This document shows positions 22,557-35,575 of a stretch of DNA of 64,000 nt, in pieces. A program made the translations under genes and the position numbers. This DNA is from Azolla caroliniana (taxonomy: Eukaryota > Polypodiophyta), in assembly GCA_043228905.1 (NCBI GenBank), contig JBHGNT010000005.1:10850001-10914000 (forward strand), written 5' to 3'. Numbering within the stretch: position 1 is the first letter of the stretch; every line of letters starts with the position of its first letter. The notes beneath the pieces are model-generated. The model was given only the letters and a program-made list of their open reading frames with translations, had not been told where the DNA came from and made no database searches.

Positions 22557-25500
22557 GCCATTAATAGGCACCAGAATTGGGCAACATCTCTTTCTACTTA
22601 GCCGAGACCTCACCTCTTTTCAAATGGCCAAAGTCACACTCATTTATTTCCCTCACTTTGCTCATTTGTGTGTTAATAGTTATTTACATGTGTTTCCAAT
22701 CATATCTCTCGCGTTGGCAAACAATGGTTTTGTCAATGTCAGTGTTGTTTCGCAAGGCAAATGATCTATGAGCCTCATCTTGAACTACCGCTATGAAGTT
22801 TTCTTATAACAAATGCAACGTCCAACCCATTGCTTAATACACCATGAACCAACACACTTCATAATAAAATCATGTTCTTGTACTAGCTTTGGTAATGTAC
22901 ATCTCGCAAGCAAGCTCATAGAAATATCTTAAATTGACAATATATTTATAAAGGGTGCCCACATCAAATTGCTCCATTTCATTGATTGCATATCAACAAA
23001 TAAAGGAATTAAACAATCATATGCACAACAAGATTTCATGAAACACTTAGATGTGAAAATACATGAACATGAAAATGGGAAGAATGTGAAAAGCATGAGA
23101 ATTACATAATCTGTCACTAGAGGAAATGTTGAGGATAACATGAAATTGGTATTACCAATAAAGGGATTCTAAGACCAATAATATTGTGAAGGTGCGAGTG
23201 TTACGGTCATAACCACATGGTATGATGAATCATAATTTTCTAATCTTACGGTTAGTTAGTAGGTGTGGGCAAGTTTATTCTCGATCCTACAGTGGGAGAT
23301 AACTTTTGACTTGACCACTTATAATGAAGTAGGTAAGTGTGAAACCTACAGAGGGCCTAGGGTTTGAACTTATAAAAGAAGGTTGGCTACCTTCATGAAG
23401 GGGTAAAAAAGTAATTACTTAGAGAATCTAATAGAGTTAGGCAAAGCTCTAGCTTCATACACATGTTCCTCATGCTTCAAACCCAAGGTACGATCCATGT
23501 TCGAATTCAATGGTATGGGATGTCGATACGAGACTCATATCTATCTATCTCTCACCTTTGCTAGGGAGTGATTGGGCGGTTTAACACCGCATCTTCATTA
23601 TTTCCTCCTTTTATTTGCTTAACATTAATTACAACAAGGGTTTCATAAATGAGCACCATTGAAGACTTTGCCTTGAACCCATGCAAAACTCCTTGAGATG
23701 ATGAATAATGATAAGGAGGAACATGACCCTCATTTTCCATCCAATCGTTATGTAATTAGTGAACTATTGTATTTGATGTCTTATAGACATTGATAATTCT
23801 TCATCATCACATGTCGACATTTAGGCATTAGGGGGCCATCATTTACACAACAAGGTCCATGCATTATACATTGAACCTTTGATAACTTGTACAAGAAGAT
23901 CACAAAAACATTGAACTCCTAGCCTCTAGGACATACTTCAAAAGTAACCAACATACTTTATCTTTGAATCCTATAAAAAAGTATTAAGCATCATACTACT
24001 AAATTTACAATAAGGGTTAAAAATGCAAAGTCAATCATGTGAAAGTATTCTAGTATATAATCCATTTTCATTGCCATAGTACGTAACTTGTCAAAAACTA
24101 GTAACTTAAATGTTTAAATAATTGGTTAAATTAGCTCATTGTGCCAGGAGAAAATATACCGCCAAGATGCACTAACATGGCTTTAAGCATGGTACAAGTT
24201 GGAATCAATTTCACGATCATAGTTGTATCACAATAGTTAGGTGGATGAAGCAACATGACTTCAAGTGCTCCATGTCAATAAGGAGTCATGAACCAATAAA
24301 ATGCGTAAGGGATTGGATTCCTTAAACTTAGATGAAGTAAAGGATCTATTGTGAGACATCCAAAACTCATACAACAAATTAGCAGTCAATGCAAATAGTA
24401 AAATCCACAAATTGACAAAGAAACATGAGGATTTGTTGCTTGTCAATAGACATCCAAATATCTAGGGTGTTTGAGAGACCAAGCAAGTCTGAAAGAAAAG
24501 GAGAGTCAAAGTCTTTGGCACTAAGTATTGAAGATAAAACACACTCGAACTTCAGTGGATCCTCATTTGTTCCATCTCTAATAAAAGGGAGATTCACCTA
24601 AATAGAAGAACCAAGTATTATCTTTCCACCATGAAAGCCGAAGCTGGACATATAATGGATCTATAATGCCATGTTTAAAGTTTTGGCACTCACCAATCAA
24701 TTTCAATTTAAATAAGGATTAGGCCAATAATTGGAAACATCAAGTGAAAGATGTGGTAAACCTTAGACTAAAGGAAGCAAGGCTCCACACAAATATAGTG
24801 ATCTTACACTAGGCATTCATATATTGGATAACCATTCCCAAGAAAACCCAAATGTACATGTGAGAGGATTGGACACTTGGAATTATCGAAGCATGCAATA
24901 TCATGAAGCAAGCCAAGTACAAAATCGAATAGAGGTAATTACCACTTTCAGAGCAACAATTGTTGTGCTGAAAATGGAGTATAAAGTGTTGAGATTCAAG
25001 CTCAACTTGGTCTAGTGTGTGAACTCACCTTGAGAGTGAAGGGACACTCCAACGGTCAAGAGTCACCATTATGTCACCACTTTGTATTCTAGCATTTAGT
25101 ATGAGTCATAGAATCATATTCTATGACACATAACTTATGAGCTTTCACATTCTCCATGCTCCATGAGTCTTGTAGTTAATGAAGAGAGAGGGTGACTACA
25201 TAAAGCACCCTCCTCCCACCTTGTAAAATGTTGAGTCTTTCTCCTTTGTCAATATACTTTTACCTTGCATATTCTCTGTGTTTCACTCACTCACTCTCTC
25301 TCTCTCTCTCTCTTACACACACACATAACTCACATCTCTTCCACTTCACAAGAATCCATCTCTTGATTCTTTATATAAAGACTTGTCTTAATCGTCCAAG
25401 TGAGGTGGGAAGAGAATCCAAAGAAGCTCTTGAGGATCACGTCTCTTATCAACCACGTGAAGAACTATGAAGTTGGCCAATCAAGGTAGCAAACATTCAT

Positions 25501-25888
25501 TCAAAATTCAGCTTTGAAGAGGCAGACAAAACATGTACACATTTGCTTCTTTTTTTGTTGGTTTGTCTACTATAAATTAGGAGTTGTCTCATGGGTGTGC
25601 CAAGAAGGTGTCAGCCTTAGAGACTAGACACAATAAGGTATTAACATTTAGTAACTAGATAAATGTAGTATGTAAATAAATATATGATGAAAGCAAGTTA
25701 GGGTTGTTCCAATCTGTGTAGGTTGGAAGGATCATAAGTTAAACATTCAAACATATTTGGTATCTGCATCAATATGTACATAGGAATCTCTCTTAGGAAA
25801 ACCGATACAATAAAATCACGTGCCAGACATCTTATTGTAACCCAAATTGAGCCATATAGATAGCAAACCGAAACTCCTCACCTGGCTC
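22557..25888. other. Intergenic region, no gene recognised
   Basis: About 3.3 kb of AT-rich sequence. Open frames are short and lack domains. A (TC)n/(AC)n microsatellite lies at about 25293-25325. No LTR ends, target duplications or transposase motifs were recognised. Confidence 0.45.
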
Positions 25889-26063
25889 TCTATCTAAAGC
25901 ACCACGCAACAAGTCACTAAAATGAAGGTTCTAACGAAACCCACAAATAACGTTGTCTTTGAGCGAAAGGTAGCTATCTATCTAAAGCACCACAAAGCAA
26001 GTCAGTAAAATGAAGGTTCTGGGCGAAACCCACAAAATAACGTCGTCTTTGAGCGGAAGGTAG
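25889..26063 (+). repeat. 88-bp tandem duplication upstream of the helicase gene
   Basis: A block with TCTAAAGCACCAC, AAAATGAAGGTTCT, GAAACCCACAAA and CGT.GTCTTTGAGCG is present twice (start points 25893 and 25981). The copies differ by a handful of changes. It ends about 200 bp before the helicase start codon, within its probable promoter. Confidence 0.88.
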
Positions 26064-26125
26064 CGGAGGAACCAGTTACCACCCTCTCCATATTTATGCA
26101 GAGCATTAAACGCCAATGACAATGT

Positions 26126-26206
26126 GCCACGTGGCGAATTCCACGTATGCTGGGAAGGAGGCGAATGACATTGTGCCACGTGGGAAAATCGCAGAGTTAT
26201 ATAAAA
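26126..26206 (+). promoter_or_regulatory. Two G-boxes and a TATA box of the helicase gene
   Basis: GCCACGTGGC (26126-26135) and GCCACGTGGG (26175-26184) are two G-box/ABRE-type elements 49 bp apart, followed by TATATAAAA (26198-26206). The TATA box predicts a start of transcription near 26230, which supports translation from the ATG at 26266 rather than from the in-frame ATGs near 26116. Plant bZIP and bHLH factors bind such boxes; their use here is inference. Confidence 0.65.
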
Positions 26207-26265
26207 TAGCATTGTTCGAATTTCTGAAGAACAGTGTTGTGAGAGGAGGAGGAGGAGGGGCAGCG

Positions 26266-29200
26266 ATGGCGGGAGGCAAAGGCAGAGGCAGAGGCAGAGG
26301 AAGAAGTGTCCGGAAACGATCTTCAGAAACCCTAAACTTGGACAAAGACGTCAACGAAGATGAAACTCCTCCACAGTCTCAATTTGAAGAAGAAATAAAG
26401 TCTGCAACATCTTTGCTCATCGCTGCGGCTTCTTCTCATTCTCCTTCATCATTTACTCCTTCGGATCCTTCCAGCGTTATGGCTCCACAACCATGTTTCT
26501 TTCCTTCGCAGTTTTCTCCGTGTAATCAGAATACATCCCCTTTTGTTGATTCGGTGCATCATCCTGAAGCGGCCCCAGAAGACGAAGATGAAAGGTACCT
26601 TGTGGGATTTGTTGAGGTTAATGTTGTTGGTTTGCAGTACTATCGTGGAACAGTGAATAACAGAGAAATGGTTAGGTTGATTAGAGAACCATATAATGCT
26701 TATGATTGTAATGCTATTAGAGTTGAGAACATGCAAGGTGAACAAGTAGGGCACGTGGAGAGATATAAAGCATGCTATCTTGCACCTATCATTGATGATG
26801 GATCTGCTCTTGTTGAGGGTATAGTACCTCGAGGTAGCAAGAATGCATATAGAATGCCATGCCAAGTATTTGTTTTCAGTAAATATCAAGATATTTCCAC
26901 GGTGCTTAATAGGCTTGTGAGGAGTGGTGCTTCGGTAGTTACTCCCAATGATCCAAGTTTCGAAGATCTTTCCATATCCGAGAAAACGAAAAATGTTGAG
27001 GAAAATACAGGGAAAAGCATTGACAAGATTTTTGATTCACTTGTTATGGAGCAGAATAAGGCCACACCTACCATGGATCCTTCTCCAGATTTTATTAAAA
27101 CACGCTTGTATTCTCATCAAAAGAAGGCGTTAGCATGGCTTGTTGGAAGGGAGAACTCCGTTGAATTGCCCCCATTTTGGCGGGAGCAAGCTCAGAAGAG
27201 AGATGGAAAGGTGTTTTATGTAAACACTCTGACCAATTTCATGACAGAGAAGAAGCCTAAGCCTTTCCGCGGAGGCATTCTTGCTGATGAGATGGGACTA
27301 GGAAAAACACTGACACTTATCTCTTTGATTGCGACAAATAGGCAAGATGTTATGCTTCATACTGTTGTCGAAAATTTACATGAATCAACTTCAGGAAGAC
27401 CTATGAAGAAGAAAAAACTTGATGATCTAGGTGTTAGAGTACATGACTCTAAAGGGACTTCATCGACCTTAATTGTTTGCCCATTGTCAGTAATGCCCAT
27501 ATGGGTTAGCCAACTGGAGGAGCACACAGTCGCTGGTAGTTTGAAAGTCTATTTTTATCATGGTCCTGATAGGACAAAGAAATCCAGTGTATTGGGTAGT
27601 TATGACATTGTATTAACAACATATAACATTCTAGCATCTGAAGGTAGTGATGCTAAATCACCCCTTCAAGAAGTTAACTGGTTAAGGGTTGTGCTTGATG
27701 AAGCTCATCTTATTAAGAATCCAAATGCCAGAATGACACAAGCAGCAGTTAGCTTACAAGCAGAGAGAAGGTGGGCTGTCACTGGCACACCCATTCAGAA
27801 TGGTGTTAAAGACCTTCTTAGCCTAATGATGTTTTTGAAGCTTCAACCTTTAGATGAAAAATCATTTTGGAATAGAACTATTCAACGTCCTTTACTATCG
27901 GGAGATGCATCTGGATTTATGCGGTTACAGGTATGATACTCTTTACAGTTGATTTCGAAATCCAATTTTATGACATGCACATTCATTCATGCAGTAATTT
28001 GCATCAATGAAAATATCATGTGATTATATTGTATATATGGTACATATACATGCAAACACAATGATTTGCATTAGTGCAAATACCACATGATGGCGTGCAT
28101 AGATGGAAACCAAGTTGTTAATTGACCTTCTCTATAGGCTTTGTTATTGGCAATTGCTCTCCGGAGGACAAAAGACATGAAAGTTGATGATAAGAGGCTA
28201 GTTGACTTGCCTCGGAGAACTGTGACAGTTCATAAAGTGGAGCTTGGTATAGAAGACAGGCGAATTTATGACAGACTGGAGCTTGAAGGCAAGAGACTGG
28301 TTGGCCAGTTTGTTGAATCTGGTACTGTTCTTCAAAATTACAGCACAATTCTGCAAATCATTTTGCGGCTGAGACAGATATGTGATCATTCAAGTCTATG
28401 TCCCGTGAAGGAAGGTTTTCTTGATACAATTTCTTCTCTTGGAGGTATGCATGTGACCATTACAATTCGTAGTGGTAGAAATTTTTAATTGCCCTCCCCC
28501 CAATTTTACTTCAAGTACAGAAGTTGTCTTATTTTAATTTTCTATCAATATCTGCATTGATTTCATGTCCTTTGCATTTACGTCAGCACAATACAGAATT
28601 TTTATCAAAGAGAGGTCCAAATTCTAATTCTGAAGCACCTATTTCTCGTTTGATCTTATGAAAGTGGACCTTGGTCTTCCTTCAGGATTTGTCTTTTACT
28701 GGTTTAAAAATATATATTTGTAAGGTCAAACCCTTGGCTAGTTCTTATGAAATACATGACTCTCAAACAGATCTTCCAACCTACTTGGAAACTTCCTATA
28801 TACATTTATCTAGCCATCAATTTTTCTGTACATTATATCAATCATCCATGTATGAGCTAATGTTTCTTGGGAAATAACCATAACGATGTGGTTTTGAGAG
28901 GCATGGCTTGCAGTAAGTATTCTCTATTTCTCAACTGTCTAGAGTAGCTTTAAAATTTTAATACAGTTTTAGAGCCATATTTCCAAGTGGGAAGATATTT
29001 GGTACTCTGATTGCAACCAAAGTACAAGTTTGTACCAAAATGGAAGAATCTCTCCCTCTACCTGTAATCATATTCATTGGTACCATTTCATGGTTGAGCT
29101 CTGCATATTACACTTAATATGAAAAAAATATGAATGTAATGGAGGTTGAAATACTAAAATTAGTATACAGAAAGCTGCAAATGAATTAAGAAGGCTAAAT

Positions 29201-30418
29201 TGATCTTGAAGAAGTTAAGCATTGAATTAAAGGAAGTAATTATAATTTATGGACAAGCATAGGAAGCAATAGTAGGGAAGGTATGGAGGCAGTTGTTTAT
29301 GCTTACAGTAAACATAATTGAAATTTAAATCACAAAAACTTTCACACTGAGTTAACCATGAGATAACTTCACAGCTTTGTTGAGTTTCTGAAGAACGCCT
29401 TTCTTGGTTCATAGATGGTAGCCCTGCATGAAGAAGCAAGAATAAACAGTTGGCTTTTTATGGCATTTTAAAAATATTACCCATAATTTTGTTGTCTTCT
29501 GCTAAAAGGATAGGAGATTTTCCCATTGTAAGATGCTGTATCACATTGCTTTGCTGTTGATTTATAATCATTATTGTCAAATAATTTACTGATTTTGTAT
29601 AATGCCACTTATTAGATTTGTCATCATCTCCGGAATTGCTTCAAAAATTATTATCGGTATTACAAAGTGGGGATGATTTTGATTGTCCCATTTGTCTCTC
29701 CCCACCATCATTGGCAGTCATAACAAAGTGCTCTCACATTTTCTGTCGCAAATGCATAGAGAAAACCCTGATGCAAGATAAGGAAAAATGTCCCATGTGC
29801 CGAGTTCCTCTAGCAATGTCAGATCTTTTCACCGCCCCTGAAGTTGAACCAACAGATGACCGAGGAGTAGAGAACACACAACAGGAAACTAGTGCCAAAA
29901 TAAAAGCCCTTATTCAACATCTTACAGATGTCAGAGTGAATGAACCGACCACAAAATCTGTGGTGTTCTCACAGTTTTCAGGGATGTTGAGCTTAGTACA
30001 AAGCTCTTTAGAAGCTGCTGGTTTTAAGTATGTTCGGCTCGATGGGAGCATGAATCTGAAGAAAAGGGAGGCAGCAGTGAGAGCTTTCCAATCGAAGGGA
30101 TCAGACAGCCCATCAGTGTTTCTGTTGAGCCTGAAAGCAGCTGGAGTTGGGTTAAATCTTGTGGCAGCGTCACGTGTTTATATGCTTGATCCATGGTGGA
30201 ATCCTGCTGTAGAAGAACAAGCTATGGATAGAGTACATCGTATTGGACAAAAACGAGATGTTGAGATTGTAAGGCTGATAGTTCAGGATAGCATCGAAGA
30301 GCGCATTCTCGGAATGCAAGAAAGGAAAAGAAATCTTGCCAGTGGTGCATTTAAGCAATCTGCTGGGGAGATGCGCCAAGGTAGAATTGAGGATGTACAA
30401 CGTCTAATGCAACTATGA
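26266..30418 (+). CDS. RAD5/HLTF-like HIRAN-SNF2-RING helicase (SMARCA3-like), 3 exons
   Basis: Exons 26266-27930, 28138-28444 and 29616-30418 join in frame to 924 residues with GT/AG borders. A Gly/Arg-rich start is followed by a HIRAN domain (about residues 105-215, 'GLQYYRGTVNNREMV', 'YNAYDCNAIRV'), which in HLTF binds 3' DNA ends. The SNF2 ATPase has 'ADEMGLGKTLT' (about 340) and 'VVLDEAHLIKN' (about 476). A C3HC4 RING ('CPICLSPP' at about 681, 'CPMCR' at about 720) lies inside the helicase, as in RAD5. The helicase C-lobe has 'LDGSMNLKKRE', 'SLKAAGVGLNL' and 'DRVHRIGQKRDVEIVR'. The family acts in the nucleus in post-replication repair through fork remodelling and PCNA polyubiquitination. 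All key motifs are intact. The upstream in-frame extension to 26116 was rejected because it spans the TATA box. Confidence 0.94.
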
Positions 30419-31109
30419 AATTGAGAGTATATAAGCTCATGTTGTACAGTTTTGTATAGACTAATGAAATGATGACCGTTCCAGTGGAGTGTTTACGGTT
30501 GTTCTACTAATTAATCTGCACAGACATCCTAACATGCCGCATCATGGTTCTGTCTCTGTTCATTAGATCCTATAAGAGAGATGACCTTACGAAATTCCAG
30601 TGTATCACTTTCTATTTTGTGGATGGTGTATGAAGCTATAATAGGCAACAAAATGTCAATTATACTTCTGTGATGCTATGCATTCTAAAGTGGATGCGAC
30701 TTGAATTGTTTATTGCTTGCAAGTTGGGCTTTGAGAGGTTTTACTCTATAGTTGCAGAAACTTGAAGTGGAAAGCATTCAAATTTTCACTGCTTTGTAAG
30801 TAGGTTTTATGTAACAATTGCATACACTCATGACACAATAACACCATGGCATTCATTATTATATTAGTTGATGCTATACTCCTATGAGTTAGTGATGAGT
30901 AGGGCCAAAGATCTGTATTATTAATCAATAGGTAAGGGGATGATTATTTCTGGATATGAACCATATTAGTGTGGGAACATTATCCACATAGACCTCACCA
31001 TCTAGAGGGCTATCATCATATTTGAACAAAATAATCTATCATTCACATTCATTAAATGTATATCCTCTAATGTGTGACAGTATATAAGACAAATAATAAA
31101 TGCTTGGGC
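30419..31109. other. Convergent intergenic region
   Basis: About 690 bp between the ends of the plus-strand helicase gene and the minus-strand PPR gene. It must hold both 3' UTRs. Nothing else was recognised. Confidence 0.5.
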
Positions 31110-33128
31110 TCATATAATATATTTCTTCCTCTTTGAATCTGCACATATGTTGGACATCAAAATATATGTAGATGGTTGATTAGGTTGCAACTGAGTTGCA
31201 TTATGAAATGCCTCTTTTGCTAGATCTACATTGCCATGAGTATGACAGGCACGCAACAAGCAAAGCCAAATGGTCAAGCCAGCCTTCATTGGCAATCTAT
31301 GCAACATGTCCTCAACTCTCTTAAAGTCTCCGGCACGACCCAAAAGGTCAATCATAATGCCATATTGCTTCAAGTCCGGGGAAATTCCATAATATATACT
31401 CATGGATTGAAAAATGACATGGCCTTCAGAAATCAAACCAACATGACTACACACTAAAAGAACAGAGTTAAAGGTTAAATTAGAAGGCGTCATACCTTCT
31501 ACACACAATTTATAAAACATTTTAAGTGTTCCTATCACATTTCCTTCCCCCACATGACCATCAATACAAGCTGTCCATGATACAATATCAGGCTTGGAAA
31601 GCTCCTCAAACACTGTTTCTGCTTCTATCATGCTTGCACAACTTCCGTATGCATAAATGAGAGTTGTTGCCACTAAGGGTATGTTATCATATCCAACTGA
31701 AACTATATCAAAATGAAGCATCTTAGCCATCTCCAAGCAGCCTGTTTCACCAGAAGCTTGCAAGATGCTAATAATTGTTATATCATTCAAACATATTTGA
31801 CGTTTTAGCATTTCCTTGTAAAGGGACAATGCTTTCTCGGGTTGAGTATGTTGCACATAGGCAGAAATCATCGCAGTCCATGAAATCACATCATGATGTG
31901 GCATTGCACAAAACACATTCTCAGCTTCTTCTATAGTACCACATTTACTATACATAGTCAAAAGAGTGTTACCAACAAGATTGTCTGAAAAATAACCTTT
32001 CCTTCGTGAATCTGAATGCAAAGCTCTTCCGATCTCCAATGACATTTCCCGAGTGTTACGTTGCCCTTTGATAAGATAAAACTTCTTTTTCTCTGCAAGA
32101 GTACTACATGCATCTAAAGCAATTCCAAATGCAAGAATTTCAGATCTCACGCCATCTTCTTGCATTTGCCTATAAAGATGCAAAGCCTTCTCTGCAAGAC
32201 CTTGATCTGCATATACAGATAGCATTGCAGTCCATGAGACTATGTTCCGATGATACATACCATTGAAAACACATTCTGCTTCTAGTATTGCTCCACACTT
32301 TCCATACATACTTACCAGAGTGTTGTACACATAAGCATCACATGTAAAGGCTTTCATGATGCCGTCAGAATGCATATCTAGTCCTCGATCAAGGTCTCTG
32401 AGACTACCACATGCTTTACAAAGGCTAACAAACGTGTAAACATTAGGTTCAACACCATCCTTAAGCATACATTGATAGATTTTCAGAGCATCATGGCCAC
32501 GGCCACATTCTGCATAACCAGAGATGATGGCTGTCCAAGAAAAGACAGATCTTGATGGTAAAGCTATGGAAAGCTCGTGTGCTTCATCAATGAAGCCACA
32601 TTTTGCAAGGGTAAGAACAAGATAATCAGCCACAATGCCATTGAGCAAGATACTGTGTTTATGTATGATCAGAAAACTATGTATTCTCTTTGCCTGAAGA
32701 GAGTTCCTCTTTTTGATGCAAACTTTAAGGCAAGCCAGACATGAAGATACAGAAGGAGCCACGACCAAGCCACATAACACATCCACAGCCTTATCCAACT
32801 CTTCCTTCCCACAGAAATCATGGATGAGTATTTCACTATCATCGTCACCACAATCAGCAGCAGCGTTGGCATTGCCAATATCATTACGTAAAGATTCGCA
32901 GGTAACAGAAGAGAAGAGAGGTGAAACAGAACGGCGATGATGAAAAAGAGTTTGCCAAGGAAAGCTCGATGGACGAGGTTGAGGTTTTGTGGGTGGATTC
33001 AGAGAGATGGCTTCATTCCGGAACAGTCCCGTCCATGGAAGGCCGTAAGTCGCAAAGAGAGCAGAAATGGGTCGTGGTGGTCTCGGTAGAGATCGACAGC
33101 CATCCGAAGCAGCACGGAGAAAATGCAT
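31110..33128 (-). CDS. PLS-class PPR protein with E-like tail
   Basis: An intronless protein of 672 residues. The Arg/Ser/Pro-rich N-terminus lacks acidic residues at first ('MHFLRAASDGCRSLPRPP'), like a plastid or mitochondrial transit peptide. About a dozen P, L and S PPR motifs follow ('SWTAIISGYAECGRGHDALK', 'NTLVSMYGKCG', 'SWTAMISAYVQ'). The tail has an E-type motif ('WLCLLRACHTHGNVDLA', 'STYILMSNI') and ends in 'SKRKKYII' without a DYW deaminase. The expected role is sequence-specific organellar RNA binding, possibly C-to-U editing with a partner supplying DYW. One L motif has an extra segment between 'DACSTLAEKK' and 'SLEIGRALHSDS', as in the second PPR gene of this window. Confidence 0.92.
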   Translation of the reverse strand: MHFLRAASDGCRSLPRPPRPISALFATYGLPWTGLFRNEAISLNPPTKPQPRPSSFPWQTLFHHRRSVSPLFSSVTCESLRNDIGNANAAADCGDDDSEILIHDFCGKEELDKAVDVLCGLVVAPSVSSCLACLKVCIKKRNSLQAKRIHSFLIIHKHSILLNGIVADYLVLTLAKCGFIDEAHELSIALPSRSVFSWTAIISGYAECGRGHDALKIYQCMLKDGVEPNVYTFVSLCKACGSLRDLDRGLDMHSDGIMKAFTCDAYVYNTLVSMYGKCGAILEAECVFNGMYHRNIVSWTAMLSVYADQGLAEKALHLYRQMQEDGVRSEILAFGIALDACSTLAEKKKFYLIKGQRNTREMSLEIGRALHSDSRRKGYFSDNLVGNTLLTMYSKCGTIEEAENVFCAMPHHDVISWTAMISAYVQHTQPEKALSLYKEMLKRQICLNDITIISILQASGETGCLEMAKMLHFDIVSVGYDNIPLVATTLIYAYGSCASMIEAETVFEELSKPDIVSWTACIDGHVGEGNVIGTLKMFYKLCVEGMTPSNLTFNSVLLVCSHVGLISEGHVIFQSMSIYYGISPDLKQYGIMIDLLGRAGDFKRVEDMLHRLPMKAGLTIWLCLLRACHTHGNVDLAKEAFHNATQLQPNQPSTYILMSNICADSKRKKYII

Positions 33129-33354
33129 GCATCAATCAGCTTTTGGACCACTATTTCATCCCCCCCCCTTCACCAAACTTACACTACATTCTTCTACAGG
33201 GAGGAGGAGGAGGAGGAGGAGGAGGAATTGCACATTATACATTACATTACCTCAGAGAAAGAAAGAAAGAAATATAAACGTCTTCTAAGGCCAAAATGGG
33301 ATATCTCGCATGAGACTTGTCTCTTCTCTATTGACTTCTTTGCTTGTTCCTTCC
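33129..33354. other. Upstream region of the PPR gene
   Basis: It holds a C8 run (33162-33170) and a (GGA)n tract (33201-33225). No TATA box could be assigned. Confidence 0.4.
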
Positions 33355-33931
33355 TCAGCCCGAATATTGTGTCACATTCGCCTTTGATCGGGATAACACA
33401 CACAAGTTCACTTCTTGACACGAGGTGTTGAGAGTCACCACTAGGTTCTCCCAGTTGTTTGGTAGGGTATACAATAGTAGGAGGGCCTGCATAGCATCAT
33501 CAAGGGGAAACTTGGCTACAACAAGTTGATTTACAAGCCCCATGAAGGTATTGATGTGTACTACTATGTTGTCTCTATCTCTGTACTTCAGTCTTACGAT
33601 CTTTCTCATCAGCCAAGTTTTGTTGAGAGCATTCTTCCTCTCGTACAACCATGACATTTTATGCCACATCTCGTAGGCATTCGTGTCGTTTGCAACATGT
33701 TGTAGAACACTTACATCTACACATTGTCTGATGGTGGCCACCGCCTTCCTATTCAAGAGTTTCCATTCAGACTCTAACACCCCAGTGGGTATTTCTTCTC
33801 TGTCTATGGGCTCGTACATATCTTTGATTATTATAAGATCTTCCATCATGATCTTCTAGTCAACATAGTTGTGAGTTCAGGACCATCATTACTAGAAAAC
33901 CGCTCACGCCTCCTTCCATTCTGCACCTCTA
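33355..33931 (-). pseudogene. Copia remnant D: gag fragment
   Basis: Minus-strand 33849-33355 encodes a UBN2-type copia gag ('LLNRKAVATIRQCVDV', 'YEMWHKMSWLYERKNALN', 'KIVRLKYRDRDNIVVHIN', 'LLLYTLPNNWENLVVTLN'). The sequence is truncated at its 3' side next to the PPR promoter. The 5' side reaches the primer site and LTR at 33932-34745, so this is the left end of a truncated element. Confidence 0.85.
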
Positions 33932-33946
33932 GCTCTAATACTAGTT

Positions 33947-34745
33947 TGTGAGGATTCAGATTGTACATCTATGAAAACAGTAGAGTGATATCTTGTACAA
34001 ACGTAGAAAAACAAAAAATGTACAGAGAGCAATAGAGGAAACACAACATACACAGTGCACAATATTTTAATTGGAAACCCTAAACAGGGAAAAAACCATG
34101 GGGCAATAGATATTCACTATAGAGTGGATATACAAGAGAAAGAAAACATATTACAAGACTCTGCACAATGGAGTATTCCCACTTCGGGTTCTGCCGACAA
34201 GTTCCTCTGCCTACGTCTATGCCTGCATGCAAGCTCTCTCTCTCTCTCTCTCTCGCGTGCGCGTGTCTCTCTTCCCTCGTCACTATTACCCTATGTACAA
34301 AAACTCTGCGTTATGTTCTACACAACACACACACAAACATTGTGTTTGCCCTAGGAGTATTTATACTCATACACAGTATGGGCAATTTACAAACATAGCT
34401 TTCATTGTTGTTATTATTATTAATAATCTCAGTTGATCAATCGACTAATCGAGTCCTATGTCGATTTTCCAGTTGGCCTGACTAGCCGACTCCCATGTCG
34501 GTTATCCAATCGACCCGACTAGTCAGCCTTCTCCTTGACCTAGAGCATCCAAGATGTAGTTGACTACTATAGTCGACTCTCTCTATCTCCTTCAGAGCAG
34601 TCAACAACCCTGTCGAGTTGCTGACGATCCGATCGACCATCCTATGTTCGGCTTGTCTCTGTTCGACTGCCAACTTCTCTCATATACACCGACTATCGAC
34701 TTCTCCCATAGGAGGGAGATATTCCTAATAGTTTGTAGTGTAACA
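33947..34745 (-). repeat. 5' LTR of copia remnant D
   Basis: Runs from TGTGAGGATT to GTAGTGTAACA (plus reading), about 800 bp, next to a primer-like site on the minus strand (TAGTATTAGAGC, 33932-33943, two changes from the canonical site). It contains a (TC)n run (34234-34253), a GCGTGCGCGTGT patch and many CGACT repeats at 34430-34640. The outer boundary is inferred from the TG/CA rule only. Confidence 0.65.
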
Positions 34746-35404
34746 ACTTACCAATAGGGTAGGCTAATTACAATAAAATATAATAATAATAAAAGTGTTA
34801 AGAATTAGGTAATTAAGCGATGGTTAATTAGTACCTAATTATGTGATTAAGTTAAGCAGAAGATTAAGTGATATGTGTGTGTATGTGTGTGAGAGGAAGA
34901 GAGAGAGAGTGTGTGTGAGAGAGATACACTTATGAACAACACAAGATGGGGGATGAGTAACTATATTAAATTAGCATTATCATCATCAAATACAAAAATA
35001 CCTACAATGAGGTATATATAGATCTCATGTGCAAGGGTGCACATCAGTGTTGGGCAAAGTCCCAAGAACAGTGTCAAGGTTTTGGTTGAATTGGAACTTT
35101 TGCCAGTCACCATGAGAGACAGTCGGAATTGATTCCGGCCAGGTTTTCCACCTGGCCAGAATCTAGCCGGTTCATATTTTATGAGCCGGCTATTTATATA
35201 GATTAGAAAAAGGTATTGTATATTTATGTAAATATTTCTTTCCCACCTCTTTTTCCCTATTCTTCATTTTTTTTTATTGTTCACTATTCACGAATCCCGA
35301 TTCACTGCTTCTCCTCTTCGTGTTGCTCGTTGCTCCCTGTCTGTTCCATTCTAAGCGTAGTGCTGCTCCATTCTTTCTTCTTCGCCTCGCCTTCCTTCTT
35401 CCCT

Positions 35405-35575
35405 GCTTGGCTCCTTGCCACTTGCTCCTCCTTGCTTGCCCGTTGCCCATTGCTCCTCCTTGCTCACTTGTTGCTTATTGATCCTCTCTGCTTGCTCGTT
35501 GTCGATTGTGCCTACTTGCTCGCTCGTTGTTGATTGCTCCTCCCTGCTCCCCCGTTGCTGATTGCTAGCTCTTCC
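35405..35575 (+). repeat. 28-bp pyrimidine-rich tandem repeat, left cluster
   Basis: About six degenerate copies of a 28-bp unit built on TTGCTCCTCCTTGCTC followed by CTTGTTG. A second cluster of the same unit lies at 36927-37050. Together they bracket the gene-like cargo. Confidence 0.75.

Noticed and set aside
22118-22601. Open frames containing two copies of a peptide
   Set aside because: The repetition comes from the 117-bp DNA duplication. Two overlapping frames are equally open, and no homology was recognised.
26116-26265. N-terminal extension of the helicase from the upstream ATG
   Set aside because: It would place the G-boxes and TATA box inside the coding region. The ATG at 26266 fits the promoter layout and the Gly/Arg-rich start better.
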